DNA from: Candidatus Saccharimonadota bacterium
GTDB lineage: Bacteria; Patescibacteriota; Saccharimonadia; Saccharimonadales; Saccharimonadaceae
Assembly (NCBI GenBank): GCA_003979185.1
Contig: RYWJ01000005.1
Coordinates: 1-43,939, forward strand
DNA: 43,939 nt
Direction: 5' to 3'
Shown here: piece after piece, positions 33,716 through 43,083 of the stretch
Layout of the letters: every line of letters begins with the position of its first letter
How positions within the stretch are numbered: position 1 is the first letter of the stretch
Notes under the pieces: generated by a model
What the model was told of the DNA's origin: nothing
Seen by the model: the letters and a program-made list of their open reading frames with translations, nothing else
The model's database searches: none
Translations under genes and position numbers: made by a program

Positions 33716-34857
33716 TTACTCTAGGACAAGCGTCTAACTATTCGTTGGGTCGAAGTTTTCGGCATCTTTTAGCATGGGGAACGAAGCGGGATGCGGCAGC
33801 ATTATGCGCTGATTTAGCACAAAAATACCATACCGATGCCACAAAAGTTGCATTATATCACACTGGACGCTCGGCTCTCACGGCGGCGATTTTAGCTGTC
33901 AAGGAACAAGCTGCGGATCAGCCGACTCGGGTGGTCATTCCAGGCTTGACCTGTATCGCAGTAGTGAGAGCAGTCAAGGCGGCTGGTTGTGAGCCAGTGT
34001 TTGTAGATATTAACGCTGAGAACCTCGAGTATGATTATGAAATGTTGGAGCAAAGATTACAAGAAAAATCTGCTCAGATTAATATTGCTATTGACAAAAA
34101 AGATAATGTGTGCTACAATAGAAGTATACTCCTAGTACAAAACACTTTAGGAATTGCTTGGGATGTTACAAAACTGAATGAAATTGCCCAAAAATATCAA
34201 GCGGTGATCGTTGAAGATCTAGCGCACTCAGCAGGTAGATTTTATCCAGATGGGCGCGAAGCTGGTATGATCGGTGATGCAGTGGCTTTATCTTTTGGTA
34301 AGGGTAAGGCGATTGATACGATATCGGGTGGGGCGGCGATCGTACGTGAGGGTGGCGCGTTAGTGCAGCCGGATCGCAAACCGAAGTTATCGGATAGGTT
34401 GCGTGATCGTTGGTATCCGATCTTTGGTGGGATTGCACGCAGTTTGTGGCGTTGTGGTTTGGGGAAAATTTGGATTGGTGGTTTAGTCAAGATTGGTTGG
34501 GTACAACGCTCGGCAGATGCAGAGCTAGACTTGTCACGCCGCTTGACGCATTGGCAGGCCAAGCTGGCTAGGCGTCAGTTGCAAGACTTGCCAAAAACTC
34601 CTTTACGTGAGTTTCGTCTGGTAAATAATCGTGCCGAGGTATTGGAGAAATTATATCAGAATGGATATTGTCTTGATGAGATTTGGTATGATACGCCAGT
34701 GTCGCCGAAACGCTATGCGAGTGAGGTAGATTTTCCAGATACCGAGTGTCCACAGACGGTTGAGATTTCTAAGCAGATTATAAATTTCCCGACTTGGTAT
34801 AAAGACGGACGCATGGATGAAGCTTATAGAATAGTAAAAGAACACGAGATAAAATGA
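33712..34857 (+). CDS. DegT/DnrJ/EryC1-type PLP aminotransferase family protein
   Basis: A 381-residue fold-type I PLP enzyme. HTGRSALTAAI near residue 45 is the cofactor phosphate region, and VEDLAHSAGRFY (about 165) holds the Asp that pairs with the pyridine. SFGKGKAID (about 194-202) holds the likely PLP lysine. DegT-family members usually aminate keto-sugars on nucleotide carriers. Here the companions are cell-wall enzymes, so it may make an amino sugar or amino acid for the envelope. The ATGA start overlaps the previous stop. Confidence 0.8.
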   Translation: MITLGQASNYSLGRSFRHLLAWGTKRDAAALCADLAQKYHTDATKVALYHTGRSALTAAILAVKEQAADQPTRVVIPGLTCIAVVRAVKAAGCEPVFVDINAENLEYDYEMLEQRLQEKSAQINIAIDKKDNVCYNRSILLVQNTLGIAWDVTKLNEIAQKYQAVIVEDLAHSAGRFYPDGREAGMIGDAVALSFGKGKAIDTISGGAAIVREGGALVQPDRKPKLSDRLRDRWYPIFGGIARSLWRCGLGKIWIGGLVKIGWVQRSADAELDLSRRLTHWQAKLARRQLQDLPKTPLREFRLVNNRAEVLEKLYQNGYCLDEIWYDTPVSPKRYASEVDFPDTECPQTVEISKQIINFPTWYKDGRMDEAYRIVKEHEIK

Positions 34858-35822
34858 AAGATTGGCAAGTAGTATTAGAAAAATATCCTGAAGCGAATTT
34901 TTTGCAGTCGCCAGAGTGGGGAAAAGTAAATGAGCTGGTAGGGCATCGGGTGATTTTGGAAGGTTCTGAAGATTTTTGGTGTCAGATGATTGTGAAAAAT
35001 GCGAAGCGCGGGCGTTATTTAGAGGTTCCTGGTGGCCCATTGTTGGATTGGCGAAATTCTGTCGTCGTGCAAGCAGTCTTCCGGAGGATTCGTGAGGTAG
35101 CGGAGCGAGAAAAGTGTGTCTTTGTCCGTCTTCGACCGCAGCTAAAAGCGGAAGAGAAAGCATATTTAGAGGGGTTGGGCTTGAAGAAAGCGCCGATGCA
35201 CTTACACGCGGAGCATACGGTTATCTTGGATCTAACGAAGAGTCAAGAGGATCTTTTGAAAGAGATGCGTCGGCAAACTCGATACGAAGTGCGTCGCGCG
35301 GAAAAGTTTAATATTAAAGTGACTTGGACAGATGAGGCGTCGAGTTATCGCGAGTTTCATCAAGTCCAGGCTGAAACTGCGCAGCGTCAGCATTTTGTGC
35401 CACCCAATCTAAAAATGCTCTTGGCGGAACGCGAGGCTTTTGGGGAAAATGCTAGACTATATATTGCTAAGACCGCAGCGAATGAGCCGATCGCTTATGG
35501 TTTAATCCTGATGACTGGTAATGAGGCAGAATACTTTGAAGCGGCGTCGACTGAGCTCAACTATAAGTTGCCAGGAGCATATGCTTTGCAGTGGCAAGTG
35601 ATCAAAGATTTGCAAGAATTAGGCATCAAACGTTATAACCTCTGGGGAATTGCTCCGCCAGATCAACCTGATCATCGCTACGCCAAGGTGACAACTTTTA
35701 AGCGCGGTTTTGGTGGAGAAATGGTAGAGTTTGTCGCTGCACAAGATATGGTGATCAAACCAGCGCACTACAAGTTGGATCTATTGGTGGAAACGGTACG
35801 TAGAAAAAGGAGGAAATTATAA
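34854..35822 (+). CDS. FemAB-type peptidoglycan bridge aminoacyltransferase (first)
   Basis: A 322-residue protein of the FemABX/MurM family with the double GNAT fold. These enzymes use aminoacyl-tRNA to add residues to the stem peptide of lipid II. Family marks are EANFLQSPEWG at the N-terminus, RGRYLEVPGGPLLDW, a central basic helical part (LLKEMRRQTRYEVRRAEK), and the C-terminal GIKRYNLWGIAPP plus FKRGFGGE. ATGA overlaps the stop of the aminotransferase gene. A paralogue follows directly. Confidence 0.9.
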   Translation: MKDWQVVLEKYPEANFLQSPEWGKVNELVGHRVILEGSEDFWCQMIVKNAKRGRYLEVPGGPLLDWRNSVVVQAVFRRIREVAEREKCVFVRLRPQLKAEEKAYLEGLGLKKAPMHLHAEHTVILDLTKSQEDLLKEMRRQTRYEVRRAEKFNIKVTWTDEASSYREFHQVQAETAQRQHFVPPNLKMLLAEREAFGENARLYIAKTAANEPIAYGLILMTGNEAEYFEAASTELNYKLPGAYALQWQVIKDLQELGIKRYNLWGIAPPDQPDHRYAKVTTFKRGFGGEMVEFVAAQDMVIKPAHYKLDLLVETVRRKRRKL

Positions 35823-36839
35823 ATGGAGGTGTTTGATGCTAAAGATCGCCAAGAATGGGATGATTTTATTACAAGTCATTCTGAGGCGAACTTCTTGCAA
35901 TCTTGGGATTTTTATGAATTTTATAAAAGTCGTGGCAATAAGGTAGTGCGACGTATTGTCAAAGCCGATAATAGAATTGTTGGGGCATATGCAGGAGTGG
36001 TAGAAGATGCGAAGCGTGGACGCTATTTGGCAGTAGCTGGTGGACCGATCGTAGATTGGGGGAAGCATGAGGCTCTAGAAATGTTATTTCAAGATATGCG
36101 AGCTGAGGGTAAAAAACATAAATGTGTATTCGTACGTGTGCGACCGCAGCTGGAGTTGTCGGAGAAGAATGTTAATTTGGTAGAGAGCTTTGGACTAAAG
36201 CCGGCACCGATGTACTTATCAGTGGAGTTTGCGGGGGTTCTAGACCTAGAAAAAGATGAGGAAGAGATCCTGAAAGGAATGCGCCAGAGGCTACGTCGCG
36301 CTTTGCGTAAGGCTGAGAAGAATGATATTGCGGTGGAGAAAAGTACTGATCCAAAAGATATTCACGAATTTTATCAAATTGAATTACAGACGGCTGGACG
36401 CCATCGCTTTGTTGCTTTCTCGGAGGACTTTCTGACTAAACAATTTGAGGCTTTCGCTCCTAATGGAGAGGCGGTACTCTATACTGCAAAGTATCAAGGT
36501 GAGATTCTGGCACAGAATTTTATGATTTTTTACGGTAATGAAGCTTCCTACCACTATGGCGTATCGTCGGAACTAGGCACGAAATACTCAGGTGCACCAC
36601 TTTTGCATATGGAAGCCATGCGCGATGCGCGCCAACGGGGGATTAAGCGGTATAATTTTTGGGGTATTGTTGAAGAAACTGACATTCACCATCGGTTTTA
36701 TGGTGTATCCTGTTTCAAGCGGGGTTTTGGGGTGGAAGAGCTACGCTATGTGCCGGCGCATGATTTAATCTTAAAGCCAGCTCACTACGCGGCGACTAAG
36801 CTTTTTGAGACCGCACGCAAGAAAGCTCGACACGTCTAA
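35823..36839 (+). CDS. FemAB-type peptidoglycan bridge aminoacyltransferase (second)
   Basis: A 338-residue paralogue of the preceding protein, with EANFLQSWDFYEFY, RGRYLAVAGGPIVDW, a basic helix (ILKGMRQRLRRALRKAEK) and GIKRYNFWGIVEETD...FKRGFGVEE in the same order. The two probably add successive residues of an interpeptide bridge, or act on different stem positions, as FemA and FemB do in Staphylococcus. AAGGAGG lies inside the end of the upstream gene. A weak hairpin at 36891 follows. Confidence 0.9.
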   Translation: MEVFDAKDRQEWDDFITSHSEANFLQSWDFYEFYKSRGNKVVRRIVKADNRIVGAYAGVVEDAKRGRYLAVAGGPIVDWGKHEALEMLFQDMRAEGKKHKCVFVRVRPQLELSEKNVNLVESFGLKPAPMYLSVEFAGVLDLEKDEEEILKGMRQRLRRALRKAEKNDIAVEKSTDPKDIHEFYQIELQTAGRHRFVAFSEDFLTKQFEAFAPNGEAVLYTAKYQGEILAQNFMIFYGNEASYHYGVSSELGTKYSGAPLLHMEAMRDARQRGIKRYNFWGIVEETDIHHRFYGVSCFKRGFGVEELRYVPAHDLILKPAHYAATKLFETARKKARHV

Positions 36840-36890
36840 AATTTGTCATTGACTTAAAGTCTCACCCTCTAGGCTCAGTTTTGTGCTTTT

Positions 36891-36915
36891 TGCTTAGAAT
36901 AAGCATCTTGTTTGT
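36891..36915 (+). terminator. Weak terminator after the cell-wall operon
   Basis: TGCTTA-GAA-TAAGCA followed by TCTTGTTTG. The stem is only six pairs. Confidence 0.4.
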
Positions 36916-37009
36916 GAACTTTCGTTTGGAAGAGATAAAACTACTTTAAGAAAAAAACCACTATATTTTCTACCTTAAGCGTGTTAAAATAGGGAAAACA
37001 GGAGGTATT

Positions 37010-37630
37010 ATGGCGCATATTAAGCGTAAATATATTGATAGTCATTGGTTGGTCTTTATCTTTCAGGGAGCGATTGCATTAATTTTTGGTAGTGCGACTT
37101 TATTTACGTCCCATGAGTCGCCACGGAACTTGATTCCACTAGTAGGAGTTTACCTGTTAGCTTTGGCGGTGGTCGAGTTTGCAAATACAATTTATCGTAG
37201 TAGTCGTAGTGAGGGCTGGTTTGTTTCTTTGCTAGTGGCTTTGTTTGATGCGGCTTGTGGTCTCTTGCTTTTATTTATCTCAAATAGCGAGATGGTTTGG
37301 CACTTATCGATCATTGCTGCTTACACTTTGATTCGAGGATTTTTTGAGATTTTGATTGGTTTTCGTACAACAGTTGACCCGACAGATCGTTTTATTTGGG
37401 TTTTGTGTGGTATTTGCGGAATGATTTTTGGCTTCGTGATTTTCAATTCGGGACATTTGCCAAATATTGACTTCTTGCGTTTCTTCGGTGCGTATATGTT
37501 GATTCTAGGTATTAGCAGCTTGGATTATGGTGTGCATAATCGCGTGCAGAAGTTAGAGGATCGGGAAGCGCGTTCATTGGCTGCTAAAGAATCGAAGCGC
37601 AAGAATCCTAAAACTAGTAAAAGACGCTAA
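37010..37630 (+). CDS. HdeD/DUF308-like membrane protein
   Basis: A 206-residue protein with six hydrophobic segments in three pairs (about 13-31, 38-56, 66-86, 91-110, 120-139, 147-166). Pair-end motifs such as FQGAIALIFG and GVYLLALAVVEFANTI fit the HdeD/DUF308 family. Family members are membrane proteins linked to acid or stress resistance in some bacteria; here the role is open. The last 40 residues are basic and polar (KESKRKNPKTSKRR). AGGAGG (37000-37005) lies 4 nt before the ATG. Confidence 0.75.
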   Translation: MAHIKRKYIDSHWLVFIFQGAIALIFGSATLFTSHESPRNLIPLVGVYLLALAVVEFANTIYRSSRSEGWFVSLLVALFDAACGLLLLFISNSEMVWHLSIIAAYTLIRGFFEILIGFRTTVDPTDRFIWVLCGICGMIFGFVIFNSGHLPNIDFLRFFGAYMLILGISSLDYGVHNRVQKLEDREARSLAAKESKRKNPKTSKRR

Positions 37631-37679
37631 GTGACGGTTTTGTAAGAAAGACTTGGTGGATGTATCCTAGCGGATATGG

Positions 37680-37685
37680 TATAAT
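37680..37685 (+). promoter_or_regulatory. -10 box of galU
   Basis: TATAAT, followed by AAGGAG (37695-37700) and ATG 37706. Confidence 0.6.
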
Positions 37686-37705
37686 TAAGACTTAAAGGAG
37701 ACTTT

Positions 37706-38581
37706 ATGAAATATCGTACACCAACCAAAGCGATTATCACCGATGCCGGTTTTGCTAGTCGCTACTTACCTATTACTAAGACTGTACCAAAGGCGATGTT
37801 GCCGATCGGTGCGAAGCCAATCATGCAATTAGTGGTAGAGGAATGTGCTGACGCTGGAATTAAAGAGATTATCATCGTAGCTACACCAGAGGGTAAAGCT
37901 ATCTATGAAGATTATTTTAATAATTCTATCAATAAGATCAAGAAGCAGCTTCATGACCAGGGTAAAGATGATCGTTATGAAGTGGTGCAAAAAGTTTTGG
38001 ATTTGCCAAAGATTACCGTGATTGAACAGGATCCATCTTATCCTTATGGTAATGGCTCACCAGTAGCTTCAGCTCGGAAATTTATCCAAGATGACGAAGC
38101 TTTTATCGTGGTCTATTCTGATGATGTAGTTTTTGGCGCTTCAGCAACTAAAGAATTAATGAATGCATATAAGGAGAACCCTGAAGCTGCTGCTATTATT
38201 GCCGCCCAAGAAGTTCCACATGAGGAGATTAAAAAATACGCTTCAGTATCTTTAAGTAATGATGGCACAATGCGAGTAGAGGGTATGGTAGAAAAGCCAA
38301 AGCCAGAGGATGCACCATCGGATTTGGCCTCTTATGGTCGTTATCTGTTAACGCCGGAAATTTTTGAGTTCTTGAAGCCAAGAAACATTGGCTTGGACAA
38401 CGAGTTGTGGACGGCGGATGCGATCGCAAGTATGATCCCAACTGGGCGAGTCTACGTTAAGAAGACTAGCGGTAATTGGATGACGACTGGTGATCCAAAG
38501 AACTATTTCTTCGCTCACCTGAAGTACGTCTTGGAGAATGAAGACTACGCCGATGAGGTGCGTCAAGCGGTTGAACGATAA
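37706..38581 (+). CDS. galU: UTP-glucose-1-phosphate uridylyltransferase
   Basis: A 291-residue nucleotidyltransferase of the GalU type. It makes UDP-glucose for glycolipids, polysaccharides and envelope sugars. The N-terminal KAIITDAGFASRYLPITKTVPKAMLPIG matches the family, but the usual G-x-G-T-R loop reads G-F-A-S-R. EQDPSYPYGNGSPV, YSDDVVFG, EVPHEEIKKYASV and the late TGDPKNYFFAHLKYV also fit GalU. A related sugar or nucleotide specificity is possible given the altered loop. The next gene starts 26 nt downstream and may be co-transcribed. Confidence 0.88.
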   Translation: MKYRTPTKAIITDAGFASRYLPITKTVPKAMLPIGAKPIMQLVVEECADAGIKEIIIVATPEGKAIYEDYFNNSINKIKKQLHDQGKDDRYEVVQKVLDLPKITVIEQDPSYPYGNGSPVASARKFIQDDEAFIVVYSDDVVFGASATKELMNAYKENPEAAAIIAAQEVPHEEIKKYASVSLSNDGTMRVEGMVEKPKPEDAPSDLASYGRYLLTPEIFEFLKPRNIGLDNELWTADAIASMIPTGRVYVKKTSGNWMTTGDPKNYFFAHLKYVLENEDYADEVRQAVER

Positions 38582-38607
38582 GATGCTAGGGCAGATTTGG
38601 AGGTAAT

Positions 38608-38970
38608 ATGGAAAATATAGAATTGACGATTTTGGTTGTCATCTTGTCGGTAACGCTACTCGTCTTCCTGGTAGTAGGAATTGTCTTGGCTTTGAAACTA
38701 ATTCGCCTAGCTGAAGAAGCGCGAAAGATTGTCGAGACTGGTCAGCACATCGCGACGAAAGCTGACGATATTGTTGATAATGTGAAAGGCATGACATCAG
38801 TGGGTGGTATTGTGAAGACTTTTGCGAATCGCGTTGTAGAAAAGCAAGAGCGTAAATATGCTGCCGAGGATGCTGCAGAAATGGCAGCGCAAGAAGTAGT
38901 TAACGAGGCGGTGGCCGACGCAGTAGCTGAGGAAGTGGCCAAGACATCCAAAAAGAAATCCACGAAGTAA
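38608..38970 (+). CDS. Small membrane-anchored coiled-coil protein
   Basis: A 120-residue protein with one N-terminal membrane segment (about 6-30) followed by a long helix rich in Ala and Glu (AEEARKIVETGQHIATKADDIVDNV), then a Lys-rich end (KTSKKKSTK). The plan is like DUF948-type or YtxH-type general-stress proteins, but I cannot assign a family. TTGGAGG precedes the ATG. It ends before a strong terminator and probably shares the galU transcript. Confidence 0.7.
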   Translation: MENIELTILVVILSVTLLVFLVVGIVLALKLIRLAEEARKIVETGQHIATKADDIVDNVKGMTSVGGIVKTFANRVVEKQERKYAAEDAAEMAAQEVVNEAVADAVAEEVAKTSKKKSTK

Positions 38971-38987
38971 AAGTAATTGCTTGAGAA

Positions 38988-39030
38988 AAACAAGGGAAAA
39001 GGCACTACCGAAGTAGTGCCTTTGTTTTTG
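38988..39030. terminator. Intrinsic terminator of the galU unit
   Basis: GGCACTAC-CGAA-GTAGTGCC followed by TTTGTTTTT, with an A-rich left side, so possibly bidirectional. The rest of the gap to dnaE (to about 39200) shows no gene. Confidence 0.9.
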
Positions 39031-39210
39031 GGTGAAGTAGATACCGATCAGTGCGGAGCTAGGGGTAAAGATTACCCTTATATTTCCATTGTAGCATACT
39101 TTTGTAAAAAAGTCAATAGCGTTTATGCTAATTTTGCTAAAATTACAAGAGTATTTGATAAAAAATAGGAGAAAAGCTTATAATTTTTCGCTAATCTTGG
39201 GATTTTGCGC

Positions 39211-39216
39211 TATAAT
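39211..39216 (+). promoter_or_regulatory. -10 box of dnaE (leaderless)
   Basis: TATAAT ends 8 nt before ATG 39225, with no ribosome site between, so the transcript likely starts at or within a base or two of the ATG. Confidence 0.65.
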
Positions 39217-39224
39217 AGTGATAT

Positions 39225-42200
39225 ATGACGGAGGTAACCAAGGGAGATGAGCCACTAAAAGTGAGTGATTTTGTGCATTTGCACAACCATACTCACTACT
39301 CTCTTTTGGATGGATTGACGAAGATTCCTGAACTGGTCGAATTTGTCAAAGATTTGGGTATGGAAGGCGTAGCAGTCACCGATCACGGTACGATGAGCGG
39401 TTTGGTGGAGCTGTATAAGACCTGCCATGATGCTGGCATTAAGCCAGTATTGGGACTAGAGGCGTATGTGGCGGCGCGCAAGATGGAAGATCATGACCCG
39501 GCGCACGATAAGCAACGTTTCCATATTACTTTGTTAGCGATGAATAACCAAGGCTTTGAAAATCTTTGCCACATGATGTCTGAAGCAGAGATCCGGGGTC
39601 GTTACTATAAGCCACGCATTGATCATGACTGTATGATGAAATATGCGGAGGGGGTGATCTGTCTGAGTGGTTGTGCTGGTTCGGAGATCTCTGAGGCGAT
39701 TCGTGCTGATGACCTCAAGAAAGCGCGCGAGCTTGTGGAATGGTATCATGCTTTATATGGCGATAGATTCTATCTAGAAATGCAAGATCATGGGCATCCA
39801 GATTCGCCAACTCACTGGGATGAGCAAAATAAAATCAATCAAGAATTGATGAAGATTCATGATGAAACTGGCATTCCGCTAGTGGTGACTTGCGATGCGC
39901 ACTATCTGAAGCATGATGATCAAGACGCGCATGAGGTATTGCTCTGTGTTGGTACGGCTTCGAATCTGTCCAATCCAAATCGCATGAGTTTGAAAGATTT
40001 TGAGTTGCATGTGATTCCACCGCAGGAGATTATTGATCGGTGGGGAAAAATTTGTCCAGAGGCGATTCGTAATTCGCGACGGATCGCAGATCGCTGTGAT
40101 GTGGATTTGCAGCTGGGACGGATTTTGATCCCAAAATTTCCACTTCCAGAGGGTGAGAATGAAAAGTCATACCTAGATAAGCTAGTTTTTCAAGGATTAG
40201 TTTACCGCTATGCTGGTTATAAACTTGATGATACAGTAAATTTGACCGTGGAGGAGTGTCGCAAGCTTTTGGAGGAGGCTGATCGAAGCGAAGCTCGTCA
40301 GGAAGAAAAAATGAAGATCCTGCCGCGTATTGATTATGAATTATCGGTCGTGGACAAGATGGGTTATAATGACTATTTCTTGATCGTGCAGGACTTTATT
40401 AACTGGGGTAAGTCGCAACGTATCGTGTTTGGTCCAGGGCGTGGCTCGGCGGCAGGTTCGATTCTGGCGTATGCTTTGAGGATTACGGAGCTTGATCCGC
40501 TCAAGTATGATTTGCTTTTTGAGCGTTTTTTGAATCCAGATCGTATTTCGATGCCAGATATTGATACGGATATTCAAGATACGCGGCGTGATGAGGTGAT
40601 CGAGTACTGTACTCATAAGTATGGTGCAGGGCGTGTGTCAAATATTGCGACTTTTGGTAAGATGATGGCAAAAAACGCCGTGCGCGATGTAGCGCGCGTG
40701 CTAGAGGTACCGTATGCGGATGCTGATCGTTTGGCAAAATTAGTGCCAGATCCAGTGCAAGGACATCACGTTCATCTGGCGACTGCCATTAAAGACGTGC
40801 CAGATCTGAAGAATGAGTACGAAACGAACCCAATTTCTAAGGAAGTTTTGGATTTTGCTAGTCGTCTAGAGGGAACGATTCGCAATCATGGTGTGCATGC
40901 CTGTGGTGTGATTATTGCGCCAGATGAGCTGGATAAGTTCTTACCACTAGAAGTTTCGGCTAAGGGCCCGATCGCGGCGCAGTTCCCAATGACGCAGGTG
41001 GAAGAATTGGGACTACTAAAGATGGACTTCTTGGGTCTTTCTAACTTGTCAGTGATAAATAACGCCTTGCGTATGATCCGGAAAGTTTACCATGATGATA
41101 TTGATTTGGTGCAAATCCCGTTGGATGACGAGAAGACTTTTGCGCTTCTGCAGCGTGCCGAAACAACTGGTGTTTTCCAGTTGGAATCGGCGGGTATGAA
41201 ACGGTATTTGAAAGATCTTAAGGCGAGTCGCTTTGAGGATATCATCGCTATGGTGGCATTATATCGCCCAGGACCAATGCAATTCATTGATCAATTTATT
41301 CGTCGCAAGCATGGTGAAGAGCCGATTACTTACTTGCATCCTGGCCTAGAAAACTCCCTGAAAGATACCTATGGTATTATGATCTATCAGGAGCAGTTCA
41401 TGAATATCTCGCGCGAATGGTGTGGGTTTACTGGTGGTCAGGCGGATACTTTGCGCAAGGCAGTGGGTAAGAAGAAAGTTGACCTCATGAATAAGGTGAA
41501 GCCGGAGTTTATCCAGGGGGCGATTAAAGTTGGTGGTGCGACGGAAGAAATCGCCGAGCAGTTTTGGAGCGAGCTGCTGGAATTTGCGAATTACTGTTTT
41601 AATAAATCACATGCGGCTTGTTATGGCTTGGTGGCTTACTGGACAGCTTATCTAAAAGCGCACTATCCGGATGCCTTTATGGCGGCACTGATGACTTCTG
41701 ATATGCGTTGGACGGATCGTTTGGCGATTGAGATCACCGAGTGTAAACGTATGGGGCTGAAAGTCCTAGGGCCAGACATTAATGAGTCTTACGGTGACTT
41801 TGGTATTGTTGGTGGGGAGAGAACTATACGCTTTGGTTTGTCTGGGATTAAGAGTATGGGTAAGGCGCTAGTCGAGGAGTTTGTGATACCAGAGCGCGAC
41901 AAGAACGGTCCGTTCAAGAGTGTTTGTGATTTTGCTTCACGGGTAAGCTCGACCAAGTTTAATAAGAAATCTTGGGAAGCTGCGATCAAAACGGGGGCTT
42001 TTGACCGCTTTGCTGATCGTTCGGATTTATTATTTAATTTGGAGCAAATCCAAGCTTATGGCGCAAAACGACAAAAAGACGCTGCGAGTGGGCAGACGGA
42101 TCTCTTTGGTGCGATGGGTGATGCGGGAGTGATACCGGAGCCAGAGATCAAGCCTGTTCCAACCAAGGCTCCTGAAAAAGAACGCCTACTCTGGGAACGG

Positions 42201-42986
42201 GATTTGATGGGGCTCTATATATCTTCGCATCCGCTAGATCGGTATGAGATATATTTTGAAGAACAGACTCATCCCTATGAGCTCGTCAACGCCGAGAATG
42301 ACGGTAAATCAATTGTTATTGGTGGGATTATTAGTGCGGTTCGGACAATTATCACGAAGAGTAATACACGCATGGCTTTCGTGAAGCTTGAGAACAAGAC
42401 TACGGAGCAGGAAGTGATTATTTTCCCAAGTCTGTACGAGGAAGTTGGTGCGAAATTAGAGCAAGATAACGTAGTAAAAGTGTCTGGTCGGATCAATGCT
42501 AAAGATAAGGATGGCAATATCTCCTCGGAAGTGAAAGTTATTGCAGATACGGTTGAAGTGATTCCGGATGAGCTTTTGGAAAATTATCAGTCAACGGGTC
42601 AAAAGCTTGCCTTGCCAAAAGCCGCACCTAAACCGACCCGTCGTAGTAGTAGTAGCGCGAGTTCGGTAGGTGGTGGGGGCTTTCGTCGAGGAGGCGGGGA
42701 GGCTGCACCAGTAGCGGAGGAGCCAGTGCGCAGAGTGGTTACGCCTCCACATGATCCTCGCAAAGAAAAGCTTTATGTCTTGATCGAGAATCCCAATGAC
42801 ACTGATTGTCTTTCGGAAATTCGCCACCTTTGCCAGCTTAACCCAGGCGTGCAAGAAATCATCTTAGTTTTGAAAGACAAAACTGGTAAGCGGCCAGTGC
42901 GCTTACCTTTCCGTGTGGATGTTAATGAGGAACTAACTGGTCCATTAGGTAAGCTACTCGGTGAACAGTGCATAAAAGTCCAATAG
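39225..42986 (+). CDS. dnaE: DNA polymerase III alpha subunit
   Basis: A 1253-residue C-family replicative polymerase. The N-terminal PHP domain keeps metal-ligand motifs (HLHNHTHYSLLDG, TDHGTMSG, CDAHYL), so built-in proofreading is possible. The catalytic aspartates are in PDIDTDIQD (about 444-452), with GPGRGSAAGS before and RPGPMQFI later. Helix-hairpin-helix and OB-fold regions follow (IVIGGIISAVRTI). A Ser/Gly/Arg/Ala-rich linker (about 1130-1170) separates the OB fold from a final small domain, making the protein longer than E. coli DnaE. A hairpin (42987-43010) follows. Confidence 0.97.
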   Translation: MTEVTKGDEPLKVSDFVHLHNHTHYSLLDGLTKIPELVEFVKDLGMEGVAVTDHGTMSGLVELYKTCHDAGIKPVLGLEAYVAARKMEDHDPAHDKQRFHITLLAMNNQGFENLCHMMSEAEIRGRYYKPRIDHDCMMKYAEGVICLSGCAGSEISEAIRADDLKKARELVEWYHALYGDRFYLEMQDHGHPDSPTHWDEQNKINQELMKIHDETGIPLVVTCDAHYLKHDDQDAHEVLLCVGTASNLSNPNRMSLKDFELHVIPPQEIIDRWGKICPEAIRNSRRIADRCDVDLQLGRILIPKFPLPEGENEKSYLDKLVFQGLVYRYAGYKLDDTVNLTVEECRKLLEEADRSEARQEEKMKILPRIDYELSVVDKMGYNDYFLIVQDFINWGKSQRIVFGPGRGSAAGSILAYALRITELDPLKYDLLFERFLNPDRISMPDIDTDIQDTRRDEVIEYCTHKYGAGRVSNIATFGKMMAKNAVRDVARVLEVPYADADRLAKLVPDPVQGHHVHLATAIKDVPDLKNEYETNPISKEVLDFASRLEGTIRNHGVHACGVIIAPDELDKFLPLEVSAKGPIAAQFPMTQVEELGLLKMDFLGLSNLSVINNALRMIRKVYHDDIDLVQIPLDDEKTFALLQRAETTGVFQLESAGMKRYLKDLKASRFEDIIAMVALYRPGPMQFIDQFIRRKHGEEPITYLHPGLENSLKDTYGIMIYQEQFMNISREWCGFTGGQADTLRKAVGKKKVDLMNKVKPEFIQGAIKVGGATEEIAEQFWSELLEFANYCFNKSHAACYGLVAYWTAYLKAHYPDAFMAALMTSDMRWTDRLAIEITECKRMGLKVLGPDINESYGDFGIVGGERTIRFGLSGIKSMGKALVEEFVIPERDKNGPFKSVCDFASRVSSTKFNKKSWEAAIKTGAFDRFADRSDLLFNLEQIQAYGAKRQKDAASGQTDLFGAMGDAGVIPEPEIKPVPTKAPEKERLLWERDLMGLYISSHPLDRYEIYFEEQTHPYELVNAENDGKSIVIGGIISAVRTIITKSNTRMAFVKLENKTTEQEVIIFPSLYEEVGAKLEQDNVVKVSGRINAKDKDGNISSEVKVIADTVEVIPDELLENYQSTGQKLALPKAAPKPTRRSSSSASSVGGGGFRRGGGEAAPVAEEPVRRVVTPPHDPRKEKLYVLIENPNDTDCLSEIRHLCQLNPGVQEIILVLKDKTGKRPVRLPFRVDVNEELTGPLGKLLGEQCIKVQ

Positions 42987-43034
42987 TCCAGCAAGAGTTT
43001 AGGTGCTGGAGAAGTAAAATGCCATCAGTAATAT

Positions 43035-43064
43035 AAGAATACTCCAGTGCGCTGGAGTATTCTT
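43035..43064. terminator. Bidirectional hairpin between dnaE and the FISUMP gene
   Basis: A perfect 13-bp stem AAGAATACTCCAG / CTGGAGTATTCTT with a TGCG loop, between convergent genes. T-runs are poor on both sides. Confidence 0.75.
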
Positions 43065-43083
43065 GCTTGAGGAAATATGTGCG

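Noticed and set aside
34651..35163. A 170-codon minus-strand frame
   Set aside because: It lies across the junction of the aminotransferase and FemAB genes, both well supported on the plus strand.
38977..39168. A 63-codon plus-strand frame after the small membrane protein
   Set aside because: It reads through the 38988-39030 terminator.
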